Shown here piece by piece: positions 1-6,644 of a stretch of 6,800 nt of DNA. The notes below the pieces were generated by a model, which had not been told where the DNA came from, did no database searches, and was given only the letters and a program-made list of their open reading frames with translations. The DNA is from Betaproteobacteria bacterium (GTDB lineage: Bacteria > Pseudomonadota > Gammaproteobacteria > Burkholderiales > SG8-39). The stretch covers positions 1-6,800 of the forward strand of contig JAFAGU010000013.1 in NCBI GenBank assembly GCA_019237595.1, in the 5' to 3' direction. A program made the position numbers and the translations under genes. Position 1 is the stretch's first letter, and each line of letters opens with the position of its first letter.

Positions 1-486
1 ATGGAGCACGCGGTCGCGTTCGCCGAGACCGGCCACCTGGCGCTCGGCACGCTGCACGCCAACAACTCCAACCAGGCGATGGACCGGATCATCAACTTCT
101 TCCCCGAGGCGCGCCGCCACCAGCTGCTGATGGACCTGTCGCTAAACCTCAAGGCGGTCATCTCCCAGCGCCTCATCCCGCTGAAGGAAGGCAAGGGCCG
201 CGCCGCGGCGGTCGAGATCCTGCTCAACTCGCCGCTGATCTCCGATCTCATCTTCAAGGGCGAGATCCACGGCATCAAGGAGATCATGAAGAAGTCGAAG
301 GAGCTCGGCATGCAGACCTTCGACCAGGCGCTCTTCGACCTCTACGAGGCCGGGCGCATCAGCTACGAGGACGCGCTTCGCTTCGCCGACTCGACGAACG
401 AGGTCCGGCTGAACATCAAGCTGAACAGCAAGGAAGCGAAGGGCGCCGACCTCACCAAGGGCATCGAGCACCTCGACATCGTCTAG
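1..486 (+). CDS. pilU: Type IV pilus retraction ATPase PilU, C-terminal part (5' end outside window)
   Basis: This is the last 161 residues of a hexameric secretion-type ATPase that acts at the inner-membrane base of type IV pili. PilU works with PilT to power pilus retraction and twitching motility. The frame is open from base 1, and the first ATG is an internal Met of the conserved MEHAVAFAETGHL stretch, so it is not the true start. The His-box GTLHANN is at visible residues 17-23, followed by the DRIINFFPE segment and the block KELGMQTFDQALFDLYEAG at about 100-118. That block, and the following ISYEDALRFAD, are typical of PilU; PilT has a different C-terminus. The Walker A and B boxes would lie upstream and cannot be checked. 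The gene ends in TAG one base before the stop of the opposing lipid-kinase gene, leaving no room for a separate terminator. pilT is commonly the upstream neighbour, but this cannot be seen here. Confidence 0.93.
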   Translation: MEHAVAFAETGHLALGTLHANNSNQAMDRIINFFPEARRHQLLMDLSLNLKAVISQRLIPLKEGKGRAAAVEILLNSPLISDLIFKGEIHGIKEIMKKSKELGMQTFDQALFDLYEAGRISYEDALRFADSTNEVRLNIKLNSKEAKGADLTKGIEHLDIV

Positions 487-487
487 G

Positions 488-1414
488 CTAGACGCGCGGC
501 GCCCGCTTCGCCTTCGGGTCGCCCGGGATCAGGAATTCGACGCTGCAGCCGCCGATCCGGGCCTCCACCGGCCCGGCGACCTCCCGGGGCTTGCCGTCCT
601 CCTCAGGGTAAAGCTCGTCATCGATGTGCAGCGGGAAGCCGGCCCACTCGAGCTGCAGCCGGCGGCCGCGCAGCGAAGGTAGAAAGCCCACGTCCTCGCG
701 GTCTTCCTTCCAGTTCTCGAGGTACTGGACCAGCCGGCTGCGCTCGGCCTTCGTGACGGCCACGACCGAAAAGTGGCCGTCGCCCACGCGAATATCGGGC
801 GCGAGGTGCAGGTTCGGGCCGACGTAGGGGAGGCTGACAGCCTCGAGCATCAGGTATTCGCCGGAGATGTCCCGCCCGTCGAGGAGCGCTGAGCCCTCGA
901 TCGGCTGCGCGCGCCTCGCAAGCTCCTGGACGCGGCTCAAGCCCTGCTCCACCGGTTTCTTTCTCTTCTTGAGGTCGGGGCTGGAAGGACTCGCTAGCAA
1001 GCCAGCGAAGATTCCCAAGCCCAGCCCCTCGACGAAGTAGCGCTCGCCCCAGGGACCCTGCGCGACGCCGACGTCGAGCTTCACCACCCGCGCGCTCTTC
1101 CAGCCGCTCACGAGGCGCTTGAACGGCTGCTCGATCTGCCCGAGCGTGCGCGCGATGTTGTTCGCCGTGCCGCAGGGCAGGAGCGCCATGGGAAGGCTCC
1201 GGCCGGCGAGGCGCCGCGCCACCTTCCCGACGGTCCCATCCCCGCCGGCCACCGCCACGAGGTCGGTCGGCTCGAGGAGCGCCTCCTTCCAGCCGCGCTC
1301 CTTCCTCGACTGGTAGAGCACCTTGTGGCCGGCATCGCGCAGCAGCCGCTCGAGCTCGCGGCGGCTCCATTTGCCGCGTCCGGCCTTCGGATTGTGAATG
1401 AGTGTGACGCGCAC
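488..1414 (-). CDS. Diacylglycerol kinase-like lipid kinase (YegS/LCB5 family, COG1597)
   Basis: This 308-residue soluble protein has the diacylglycerol-kinase catalytic fold, and the family phosphorylates diacylglycerol, sphingoid bases or related lipids with ATP. Motifs in order: an N-terminal strand and loop LIHNPKAGRGK (5-15), the nucleotide-binding GGDGT (57-61), and PCGTANNIAR (80-89), the counterpart of the usual PLGTAND. A beta-sandwich C-terminal domain follows. The customary DGE motif near its end appears to read DDE (265-267), within HIDDELYP. I chose the GTG at 1414 because the family homology starts there (RVTLIHNPKAG). The open frame runs on to 2182 upstream, but only as an antisense shadow of surE. 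No convincing Shine-Dalgarno precedes this GTG, so the start is probable rather than certain. There is no signal peptide or membrane segment. The gene diverges from surE across 45 bases. The substrate cannot be read from the sequence. Confidence 0.88.
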   Translation of the reverse strand: MRVTLIHNPKAGRGKWSRRELERLLRDAGHKVLYQSRKERGWKEALLEPTDLVAVAGGDGTVGKVARRLAGRSLPMALLPCGTANNIARTLGQIEQPFKRLVSGWKSARVVKLDVGVAQGPWGERYFVEGLGLGIFAGLLASPSSPDLKKRKKPVEQGLSRVQELARRAQPIEGSALLDGRDISGEYLMLEAVSLPYVGPNLHLAPDIRVGDGHFSVVAVTKAERSRLVQYLENWKEDREDVGFLPSLRGRRLQLEWAGFPLHIDDELYPEEDGKPREVAGPVEARIGGCSVEFLIPGDPKAKRAPRV

Positions 1415-1446
1415 AGGAATTGCTGGAAGTCCGGCCGGGCCTACGC

Positions 1447-1454
1447 AAGAAGGA
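1447..1454 (+). promoter_or_regulatory. Shine-Dalgarno site of surE
   Basis: The purine run AAGAAGGA ends five bases before the ATG at 1460 and is the best ribosome-binding site in the window. It fixes the surE start at 1460 rather than at TTG or GTG codons of the longer open frame that begins at 1325. It lies in the 45-base divergent gap (1415-1459), in which I see no convincing sigma-70 promoter for either direction. Confidence 0.8.
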
Positions 1455-1459
1455 TACCC

Positions 1460-2224
1460 ATGCGCATCCTCATCACGAACGACGACGGCGTCTATAGTCC
1501 GGGCATAGCCGCTTTGGCTCATGTGGCCTCGCGCTTCGGCGAGACGCGGATCGTCGCCCCCGACGTCGAGATGTCCTCCGCCTCGAGCTCGATCAGCGCC
1601 TCGCGCCCTCTGACCTACAAGCGGACGCGCCTGCCCTTCGAGGTACCGGGCGTCGAGGCGTACCGCGTGAACGGCACCCCCGGCGACTGCGTCGGCGTGG
1701 GGACCTGCGTCTGGAAGAACGTGGATCTCGTCCTCTCGGGCATCAACCTCGGCACGAACCTCGGCAATGCGATCTGGCACTCCGGAACGCTCGCCGGCGC
1801 CAAGCAGGCGGCGCTCCTGGGCCTGCGCGGAATTGCCTTCAGCGCACCTGCCACGGATACCGAGGAGCCGAATTTCGAAACGCTGAAGATTTCGGTCGCC
1901 GCGGTGCTCGAGATGCTGCTGCCCCTTACGGAGTTGCGCCTCGTCAACGTGAACCTTCCTGCCTCGGCGCCGCGAGGCATCGTCTGGACCCGGCAATCCG
2001 TTCGCCAGTACGACGGCAAGGTCGTCCCCGGCCGCGATCCGATGGGCCGTACGCACTACTGGTACACGGTCGTGCCGATCCAGGCGACCGACGAGGGGTC
2101 GGACCGCTGGGCGCTCGAGCAGGGCTACGCTTCCATTACGCCTCTTCGCGTCGACCTGACCGACGACGCGGCGCTCGAGCACGCCAAGGAGCGAGCGGAG
2201 CCGCGGAAAGTCAGATTGGCTTGA
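1460..2224 (+). CDS. surE: 5'/3'-nucleotidase SurE
   Basis: This 254-residue enzyme has the length of typical SurE proteins, metal-dependent phosphatases that remove phosphate from nucleoside 5'- or 3'-monophosphates and, in some species, exopolyphosphate. The metal-binding residues known in the family are present: the MRILITNDDG start gives D8 and D9, S39 lies in APDVEMSSASSS, and N96 lies in LVLSGINLGTN. Other conserved blocks are YRVNGTPGDCV (68-78) and the WHSGTLAGAKQAA segment. The ATG at 1460 has a strong ribosome-binding site. The loop after APD reads VEMSSASSS rather than the RNRSGASNS-like form of the copy usually found next to pcm, nlpD and rpoS. None of those genes is here, so this may be a second or divergent SurE (inference). 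Its stop TGA overlaps the next gene's TTG start, which suggests translational coupling with the DUF72 gene. Confidence 0.93.
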   Translation: MRILITNDDGVYSPGIAALAHVASRFGETRIVAPDVEMSSASSSISASRPLTYKRTRLPFEVPGVEAYRVNGTPGDCVGVGTCVWKNVDLVLSGINLGTNLGNAIWHSGTLAGAKQAALLGLRGIAFSAPATDTEEPNFETLKISVAAVLEMLLPLTELRLVNVNLPASAPRGIVWTRQSVRQYDGKVVPGRDPMGRTHYWYTVVPIQATDEGSDRWALEQGYASITPLRVDLTDDAALEHAKERAEPRKVRLA

Positions 2225-3168
2225 TCCGCGTCGGCATCTCGGGTTGGCGCTACGAGCCCTGGCGGGGCGTCTGGTACCCCGAGGGCCTTCCCCAGCGGCG
2301 CGAGCTCGAGTTCTGCGGCTGGCATTTCCCGACCGTGGAGATCAACGGGTCGTTCTACTCTCTGCAGCGGCCCGAGTATTACCGCGAATGGCGAGAGGAG
2401 ACACCGCCCGGCTTCCTTTTCGCCGTCAAGGGCTCGCGCTACATCACGCACATGCTGCGGCTCACGAGCTTCGAGCGCCCGCTCGCCAACTTCTTCGCCT
2501 CGGGAATCCTCGAGCTGCGCGACAAGCTCGGACCGTTCCTGTGGCAGTTCCCGCCGATGTTCGCCTACCGGCCCGAGCGACTGGAGCCGTTTTTCGCCGC
2601 CTTGCCCCGCACCACGGCCCAGGCGCTCTCGCTCGCCCGGCGGCGCGACTCTCGCATGAAGGGCCGGGCTTCGCTGCGCATCGATGCGAACCGGCCGCTT
2701 CGGCACGCGGTCGAGATCCGGCATCCGAGCTTCCGCACGAAGGAGTTCGTGGACTTGCTGCGAAGATACGCCATAGGCCTCGTCGTAGCCGACACGGCCG
2801 GCAAGTGGCCGAAGATGTTCCACGTCACCACGGACTTCGTCTACGTACGGCTGCACGGCGACATCCGCATCTACACGAGCGGTTACTCCGAGCGCGCGAT
2901 CGCGTCCTGGGCGCGCCGCATCCGCGGCTGGGATCGCGACGGGCGCGACGTGTACGTCTACTTCGACAACGACGTGAAGGTGCGCGCCCCCTTCGATGCC
3001 CTCGGCCTCATGAAGCGGCTCGGCCTCGACTGGGAGGCGGGACGACGCTCGTGCGACCCGCGGTTCGCGCTGCGCCGGGCCGGTACGCGCGTGCCACGGC
3101 TGCGCTATGCGTACGGCCCGCGCGTCACCGGCGGCAATGCGGCGTGGGAGGCGCTGGGGCGGCGGTAG
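2221..3168 (+). CDS. DUF72 (YecE-like) family protein
   Basis: This 315-residue protein belongs to the DUF72/YecE family, which has a TIM-barrel-like fold; its biochemical role is not established. Family motifs run in order: VGISGWRYEPWRG (4-16), FPTVEINGSFY (36-46), a FAVKGSRYITHM segment, LGPFLWQFPP, HAVEIRHPSF, the VYVRLHG strand (207-213) and VYVYFDNDVKVRAP (244-257). It begins with TTG at 2221, which shares bases with the surE stop. Homology starts at residue 2-3 and no closer alternative exists. GGAAAG at 2205-2210 may serve as a ribosome-binding site, at a spacing of 10 bases. After the usual family end (about residue 271) there is an arginine-rich tail of about 44 residues of unknown use. 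A 12-residue spacer after RTTAQALSLARRRDS (about 137-151) also looks variable. It is probably cotranscribed with surE and the following oxidoreductase. Confidence 0.9.
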   Translation: MIRVGISGWRYEPWRGVWYPEGLPQRRELEFCGWHFPTVEINGSFYSLQRPEYYREWREETPPGFLFAVKGSRYITHMLRLTSFERPLANFFASGILELRDKLGPFLWQFPPMFAYRPERLEPFFAALPRTTAQALSLARRRDSRMKGRASLRIDANRPLRHAVEIRHPSFRTKEFVDLLRRYAIGLVVADTAGKWPKMFHVTTDFVYVRLHGDIRIYTSGYSERAIASWARRIRGWDRDGRDVYVYFDNDVKVRAPFDALGLMKRLGLDWEAGRRSCDPRFALRRAGTRVPRLRYAYGPRVTGGNAAWEALGRR

Positions 3169-3179
3169 ACTGGGATCCG

Positions 3180-4364
3180 GTGAAGAAGCACGTCGTCATT
3201 GCGGGAGGCGGCCCGGCCGGGATGATGCTCGGCCTGCTGCTCGCGCGCGCCGGCTCGCATGCCACCGTCCTCGAGAAGCACGCCGACTTCCTGCGCGACT
3301 TCCGCGGCGACACGATCCACCCATCGACGCTCGAGCTCTTGCACGAGCTCGGGCTCGCGGAGGAATTCCTGCGCCTGCCGCACCAGGAAGTGCGCGAGCT
3401 CAACGCCCAATTCGGCGACGAGCGCCTCAAGGTCGCCGAGTTCTCCGGCCTGCGCGCGCGCTATCCGTTCATCGCCATGATCCCGCAGTGGGACTTCCTC
3501 GACTTCCTCGCGCGGCACGCGGCCGGCTATCCGTCGTTTCGCCTTGAGATGCAGTGCGCCGCCCAAGACCTGCTTTACCGGGATGGAAGGGTGGGCGGCG
3601 TAAAAACGACGAAAGGCGACATCGAGGCCGACCTCGTGATCGGCGCCGACGGCCGGCATTCCACCGTGCGGGAGAAGGCGGGCCTCGAGTTGGTGGACCT
3701 GGGCGCTCCGATCGATGCGCTCTGGTTCCGGGTGTCGCGCGACGCGGGCGACCCGCCCGAGACGATGGCGCGATTCGACCGGGGCAGCATCCTGGTGATG
3801 CTGAATCGCGGCGACTACTGGCAGTGCGCCTTCGTCATCGCCAAGGGGACGCTGGAGCCGCTGAAGGAACGAGGGCTCGAAGCTTTCCGCGCCACGCTCG
3901 GCAGCTTGATGCCGTTTGCAAAGGCGCGCATGAGCGCCCTGCGCTCCTGGGACGACGTGAAGCTCCTTACCGTGCAGGTGAACCGCCTGCGCCGGTGGTA
4001 CCGCGAGGGGCTCCTCTGCATCGGCGATGCCGCCCACGCCATGTCGCCGGTCGGGGGCGTGGGCATCAACCTCGCCATCCAGGATGCCGTTGCCGCGGCA
4101 AACGTCCTCTGGCGTCAGGACTTTTCCCTGGGGAGGCTTTCCGAGGTGCAAGCGCGGCGCGAATTTCCGACGCTCGCCACCCAGCGCTTCCAGGTCCTCG
4201 TGCAGGACCGGATCCTCAAGCGCGTGCTTGGCGAAGGCGATGCGATTCGGCCGCCGCTCGCCGTCCGTTTGCTCACGCGCTACGCCTTCCTGCGCCGGAT
4301 CCCGGCTCGCGTGGTCGGGATCGGCGTGCGTCCCGAGCACGTCCGGTCACCGGTTCGAGCCTGA
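3180..4364 (+). CDS. FAD-dependent oxidoreductase, group A flavin monooxygenase type (COG0654)
   Basis: This 394-residue protein resembles the flavin hydroxylases of the p-hydroxybenzoate hydroxylase/UbiH superfamily, which use NAD(P)H and oxygen to hydroxylate aromatic or related substrates. The three FAD fingerprints are visible: the Rossmann GGGPAG at 9-14 with an acidic strand end at E32, the DG motif ADGRHSTVRE with D157, and the GD motif CIGDAAHAMSPVGGVGINLA with D283. The segment DFRGDTIHPSTLELLHELG near 39-57 is typical of a COG0654 subgroup annotated only as FAD-dependent oxidoreductase. No membrane segment or signal peptide is seen. I chose the GTG start at 3180 because the Rossmann motif begins directly after it; the open frame upstream is a shadow of the DUF72 gene. 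The gene starts 11 bases after the DUF72 stop, with a weak GGGA at 3172-3175. Its last 18 bases overlap the end of rlmL on the other strand. The substrate is unknown. Confidence 0.9.
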   Translation: MKKHVVIAGGGPAGMMLGLLLARAGSHATVLEKHADFLRDFRGDTIHPSTLELLHELGLAEEFLRLPHQEVRELNAQFGDERLKVAEFSGLRARYPFIAMIPQWDFLDFLARHAAGYPSFRLEMQCAAQDLLYRDGRVGGVKTTKGDIEADLVIGADGRHSTVREKAGLELVDLGAPIDALWFRVSRDAGDPPETMARFDRGSILVMLNRGDYWQCAFVIAKGTLEPLKERGLEAFRATLGSLMPFAKARMSALRSWDDVKLLTVQVNRLRRWYREGLLCIGDAAHAMSPVGGVGINLAIQDAVAAANVLWRQDFSLGRLSEVQARREFPTLATQRFQVLVQDRILKRVLGEGDAIRPPLAVRLLTRYAFLRRIPARVVGIGVRPEHVRSPVRA

Positions 4365-5489
4365 GACGATCCTGAACTCGTAGAGACGGCACTCCAGCGC
4401 GCCGTTCCACAGCGGCGTTCGACGCGAAGGCTGCAGGCGAATGAGCTTCGGCAGGCGCATGTCGGCGGTGAAGATGAAGCAGCGCCAGCCCGCATAGTGC
4501 TTCTTCAGGTGATTTCCCAGCAGCGGATAGAAGCGAGCGAGCTCGTCCGCGTTTCCCATGCGCTCGCCGTAGGGCGGGTTCATCAGCATGACTCCTGCCG
4601 GGCCCGGCGGCACGCGCTGCAGCACGTCAGCCTGCTCGATCTTCACCCAGCGCTCTACGCCCGCGCCCGCGAGGGTACGGCGGGTACTCTTCAGGGCCTC
4701 GGGATCGCTGTCGCTGCCGTAGAGGCTCGGCGTCTGCTCATCGGGCGCTTTCTCCGAGGAGACCTTTGCCCAAAGGGCGGCGTCGAAGGACTTCAGCTTT
4801 TGAAAGCCGAATGCCCTCTTCGCGCCCGGGGGACGTCCACGCGCCATGGCCGCGGCCTCGGCGAGGAACGTCCCCGACCCGCACATCGGGTCGAGGAGCG
4901 GCTCGCTGGGCTGCCATCCCGTCAGCATGACGATCCCGGCGGCGAGGTTCTCGCGCAGGGGCGCTTCGCCCGGTTCGGAGCGCCAGCCGCGCTTGAAGAG
5001 CGGCTCGCCCGAAGTGTCGAGGTAGAGCGTGCCCTTCGCTTCCTCCAGGAAGACGTGGATGCGCACGTCGGGCGCCGCGCGCTCCACGTCGGGCCGCTTT
5101 CCGAGCGCGTCGCGGAACCGGTCGCAGACCGCGTCCTTCACCTTCAGCGTCGCGAATTCCAGGCTCTTGAGCGGGCTCTTCTGCGCGGTGACATTGACGC
5201 GGATTTTCTTCTCGACGGAAAACCGCCCCGGCCAATCGAGGCCGCGCACCGCACCATAGAGGTCGTTCTCGTTCGAGTAACCGAACTCGCCCAGCTTCCA
5301 CAGGATGCGCGAGGCGACCCTCGAGCGCAGGTTCGCCCGGTAGCATTCTTCCCACGAGGCCGTGAACGCCACGCCCCCGGCGACGCTTTCCGCCGTGCGG
5401 GCGCCGAGCGAGAGCAGCTCCTGCTGGAGAAGCGCTTCCAGGCCGCGCGGCGCGGTGGCGAAGAACGCTTCAGAACGGCTTGACGACAA
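4347..5489 (-). CDS. rlmL: 23S rRNA (guanine-N2)-methyltransferase RlmL, THUMP domain, stand-alone form
   Basis: This 380-residue SAM-dependent RNA methyltransferase belongs to COG0116; the E. coli member makes m2G2445 in 23S rRNA. The N-terminus (FFATAPRGLEALLQQEL, 9-25) and a THUMP RNA-binding region (about 40-160) match the start of E. coli RlmL. They are followed by a Rossmann methyltransferase domain. The SAM-binding motif I is DPMCGSGTF (200-208), the strand GSDSDPEAL (258-266) follows, and the catalytic NPPYGER is at 304-310. The E. coli protein carries a second half, RlmK, which is absent here; short forms are known in many bacteria. The proposed TTG start at 5489 lies 20 bases inside the 3' end of hemJ and lacks a clear ribosome-binding site, so translation probably depends on coupling. 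The C-terminal end overlaps the convergent oxidoreductase gene by 18 bases. The specific target base is inferred from homology. Confidence 0.88.
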   Translation of the reverse strand: MSSSRSEAFFATAPRGLEALLQQELLSLGARTAESVAGGVAFTASWEECYRANLRSRVASRILWKLGEFGYSNENDLYGAVRGLDWPGRFSVEKKIRVNVTAQKSPLKSLEFATLKVKDAVCDRFRDALGKRPDVERAAPDVRIHVFLEEAKGTLYLDTSGEPLFKRGWRSEPGEAPLRENLAAGIVMLTGWQPSEPLLDPMCGSGTFLAEAAAMARGRPPGAKRAFGFQKLKSFDAALWAKVSSEKAPDEQTPSLYGSDSDPEALKSTRRTLAGAGVERWVKIEQADVLQRVPPGPAGVMLMNPPYGERMGNADELARFYPLLGNHLKKHYAGWRCFIFTADMRLPKLIRLQPSRRTPLWNGALECRLYEFRIVSGSNR

Positions 5490-5886
5490 CCAGCACCACC
5501 ACGCCGAAGAGCAGCACGACCGGGATTTCGTTGAACCAGCGATACCAAACGTGGCTGCGGCGGTTGCGCCCGGCCGCGAAGTCGCGAAGGAGCTTCGCGC
5601 AGAAAAGATGGTAGAGGACGAGCAGGAGCACGAGCGCGAGCTTCGCGTAGAGCCAGCCGCCGGCTCCCTGGAACCAGCCCAGCCACAGCCAAAGCCCGAA
5701 GGCGAGCGTGAGCACGCCGCCCGGCGTCGCGATTCCCCAGAAGAGCTTGCGCTCCATGACCTTGAAGCGCTCGATGGACACGGCGTCCTCGGCCATCGCG
5801 TGGTACACGAAGAGGCGCGGCAGGTAGAAGAGTCCCGCCATCCACGTGACCATGAAGACGATGTGCAGGACCTTGACCCAGGGCAT
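5470..5886 (-). CDS. hemJ: Protoporphyrinogen IX oxidase HemJ
   Basis: This 138-residue integral membrane protein is expected to convert protoporphyrinogen IX to protoporphyrin IX, the penultimate step of heme synthesis, in bacteria lacking HemG and HemY. Diagnostic stretches are VLHIVFMVTWMAGLFYLPRL (6-25) with H8, the following VYHA with H29, FKVMERKL (41-48), WLYAKL (78-83) with K82, a NRRSHVWYRWFNEIP block (108-122) and the terminal VVVKPF. Four hydrophobic helices are apparent, at about 4-26, 53-72, 79-99 and 121-135. The length is typical for the proteobacterial form. The ATG at 5886 shares one base with the stop of the upstream permease gene (TGATG), and the sequence before it shows no good ribosome-binding site, which points to translational reinitiation. 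Its own 3' end overlaps rlmL by 20 bases. Whether the genome also has hemG or hemY cannot be told from this window. Confidence 0.92.
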   Translation of the reverse strand: MPWVKVLHIVFMVTWMAGLFYLPRLFVYHAMAEDAVSIERFKVMERKLFWGIATPGGVLTLAFGLWLWLGWFQGAGGWLYAKLALVLLLVLYHLFCAKLLRDFAAGRNRRSHVWYRWFNEIPVVLLFGVVVLVVVKPF

Positions 5887-6641
5887 CAGGCGGAAAAGCG
5901 CTTGCGCGCGAGCCTCACGACGATGAAGAAAGCCGCCGCAGCATAGCCGATCAGCACCGCGACGTGCACGAGCGCCGCGTCGGGCCACCGGCCGGCGACG
6001 AGCGGCCGCACGAGCTCCACGCCGTGGTAGAGCGGCAACGCCTGCGCCACCGCGCGAACCGCCGCCGGAAGCTGCTCGGCCGGGAAGAACACCCCGGAGA
6101 TCATCATCATCGGCGTCATGACGAGCGTCATGTAGAAGCTGAAGAAATCCCAGTTCCTTGCCGAGACGGTCATGATGAGGCCGAGCGCGGAAAACGCGAG
6201 CCCGACGAGGAACGCCGCGGGAAGCGCGAGGAGGACGATCGGCGAGCGCGCGAGGCCGAAGACGACGATCACGGCGAGGATGGTCGAGCCCGTGAGCCAG
6301 GCCTTGCTCGCCGCCCAGGTCCATTCGCCCGCTACCACGTCGTCGATGAGGAGCGGCGCATAGAGGATGCCCTCCCAGGTCTTCTGCCCCTGCATGCGGG
6401 AGAACGCGGAGAACATCGACTCGAAGGAAGCGGTGAACATGGTCGCCGAGCAGAGCGATCCCGCGGCAAAGAACGAGAGGTAGGACATGCCTTCGACCGA
6501 GGGAAGGAGCGCACCGAGCCCGTAGCCCAGGCCGAAGAGCATGATGAGCGGATCCGCGAGGTTCGAAAGAAGCGAAGCGACGATGAGCTTCCTCCAGACG
6601 AGGAAGTTGCGCCGCCACACGGAAATCCAGCGCAGGCTCAC
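5886..6641 (-). CDS. ABC-2 type transporter permease, NodJ/DrrB-like
   Basis: This 251-residue membrane protein is the permease of an ABC-2 exporter. Its family includes NodJ (lipo-chitooligosaccharide export) and drug or polysaccharide exporters. Six hydrophobic segments are visible, at about 20-45, 53-78, 112-131, 134-157, 167-186 and 222-243. The family signature SGVFFPAEQLPAAVRAVAQ (182-200) leads into ALPLYHGVELVRPL (201-214), a pattern typical of the NodJ-like group. The N-terminus WRRNFLVWRKL is a usual cytoplasmic start. The start is GTG at 6641; GAGGG at 6650-6654, inside the end of the ATPase gene, is eight bases upstream and fits a ribosome-binding site. Only three bases separate it from the ATPase stop. 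The pair should form one inner-membrane exporter. I cannot name the cargo, and the nod-like resemblance does not imply nodulation. Confidence 0.9.
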   Translation of the reverse strand: MSLRWISVWRRNFLVWRKLIVASLLSNLADPLIMLFGLGYGLGALLPSVEGMSYLSFFAAGSLCSATMFTASFESMFSAFSRMQGQKTWEGILYAPLLIDDVVAGEWTWAASKAWLTGSTILAVIVVFGLARSPIVLLALPAAFLVGLAFSALGLIMTVSARNWDFFSFYMTLVMTPMMMISGVFFPAEQLPAAVRAVAQALPLYHGVELVRPLVAGRWPDAALVHVAVLIGYAAAAFFIVVRLARKRFSA

Positions 6642-6644
6642 CAG

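Noticed and set aside
495..530. GC-rich inverted repeat near CCCG...CGGG after pilU as a Rho-independent terminator
   Set aside because: The stem is only about four pairs, it lies inside the kinase coding sequence and no T-run follows.
1392..1420. TTGTGA followed 17 bases later by AGGAAT as a possible sigma-70 promoter for surE
   Set aside because: The -10 element matches only three of six consensus bases and the -35 lies inside the kinase gene. This is too weak to annotate.
1415..2182. Minus-strand frame continuing upstream of the lipid kinase for 256 codons, with possible starts up to 2182
   Set aside because: It lies wholly antisense to surE beyond 1460, has low-complexity R/D/A/G-rich composition with no motif, and kinase homology begins exactly at the GTG at 1414.
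2244..3179. Plus-strand open frame fused in phase to the start of the FAD oxidoreductase
   Set aside because: It overlaps DUF72 in another frame and reads as an Arg/Ala/Pro-rich shadow. The Rossmann motif begins just after the GTG at 3180, so a long N-terminal fusion is not supported.
3105..4340. 411-codon minus-strand frame opposite the oxidoreductase
   Set aside because: It is antisense to a gene with three clear FAD motifs; its composition is typical of a GC-rich shadow frame.
4352..4361. GGTTCGAGCC, which looks like a tRNA T-loop and could hint at a tRNA gene or attachment site
   Set aside because: The flanking bases do not form a T-stem, there is no acceptor, D or anticodon arm around it, and it is explained by the overlapping ends of two coding regions.
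4497..5483. 328-codon open frame on the plus strand opposite rlmL
   Set aside because: RlmL on the minus strand has clear motifs. This frame has no recognisable domain and is the usual third-position-GC shadow, so an overprinted gene is not supported.
5362..5946. 194-codon plus-strand frame antisense to hemJ, rich in E, R and H
   Set aside because: It mirrors the hydrophobic codons of hemJ, has no homology that I recognise and no start with a good ribosome-binding site.
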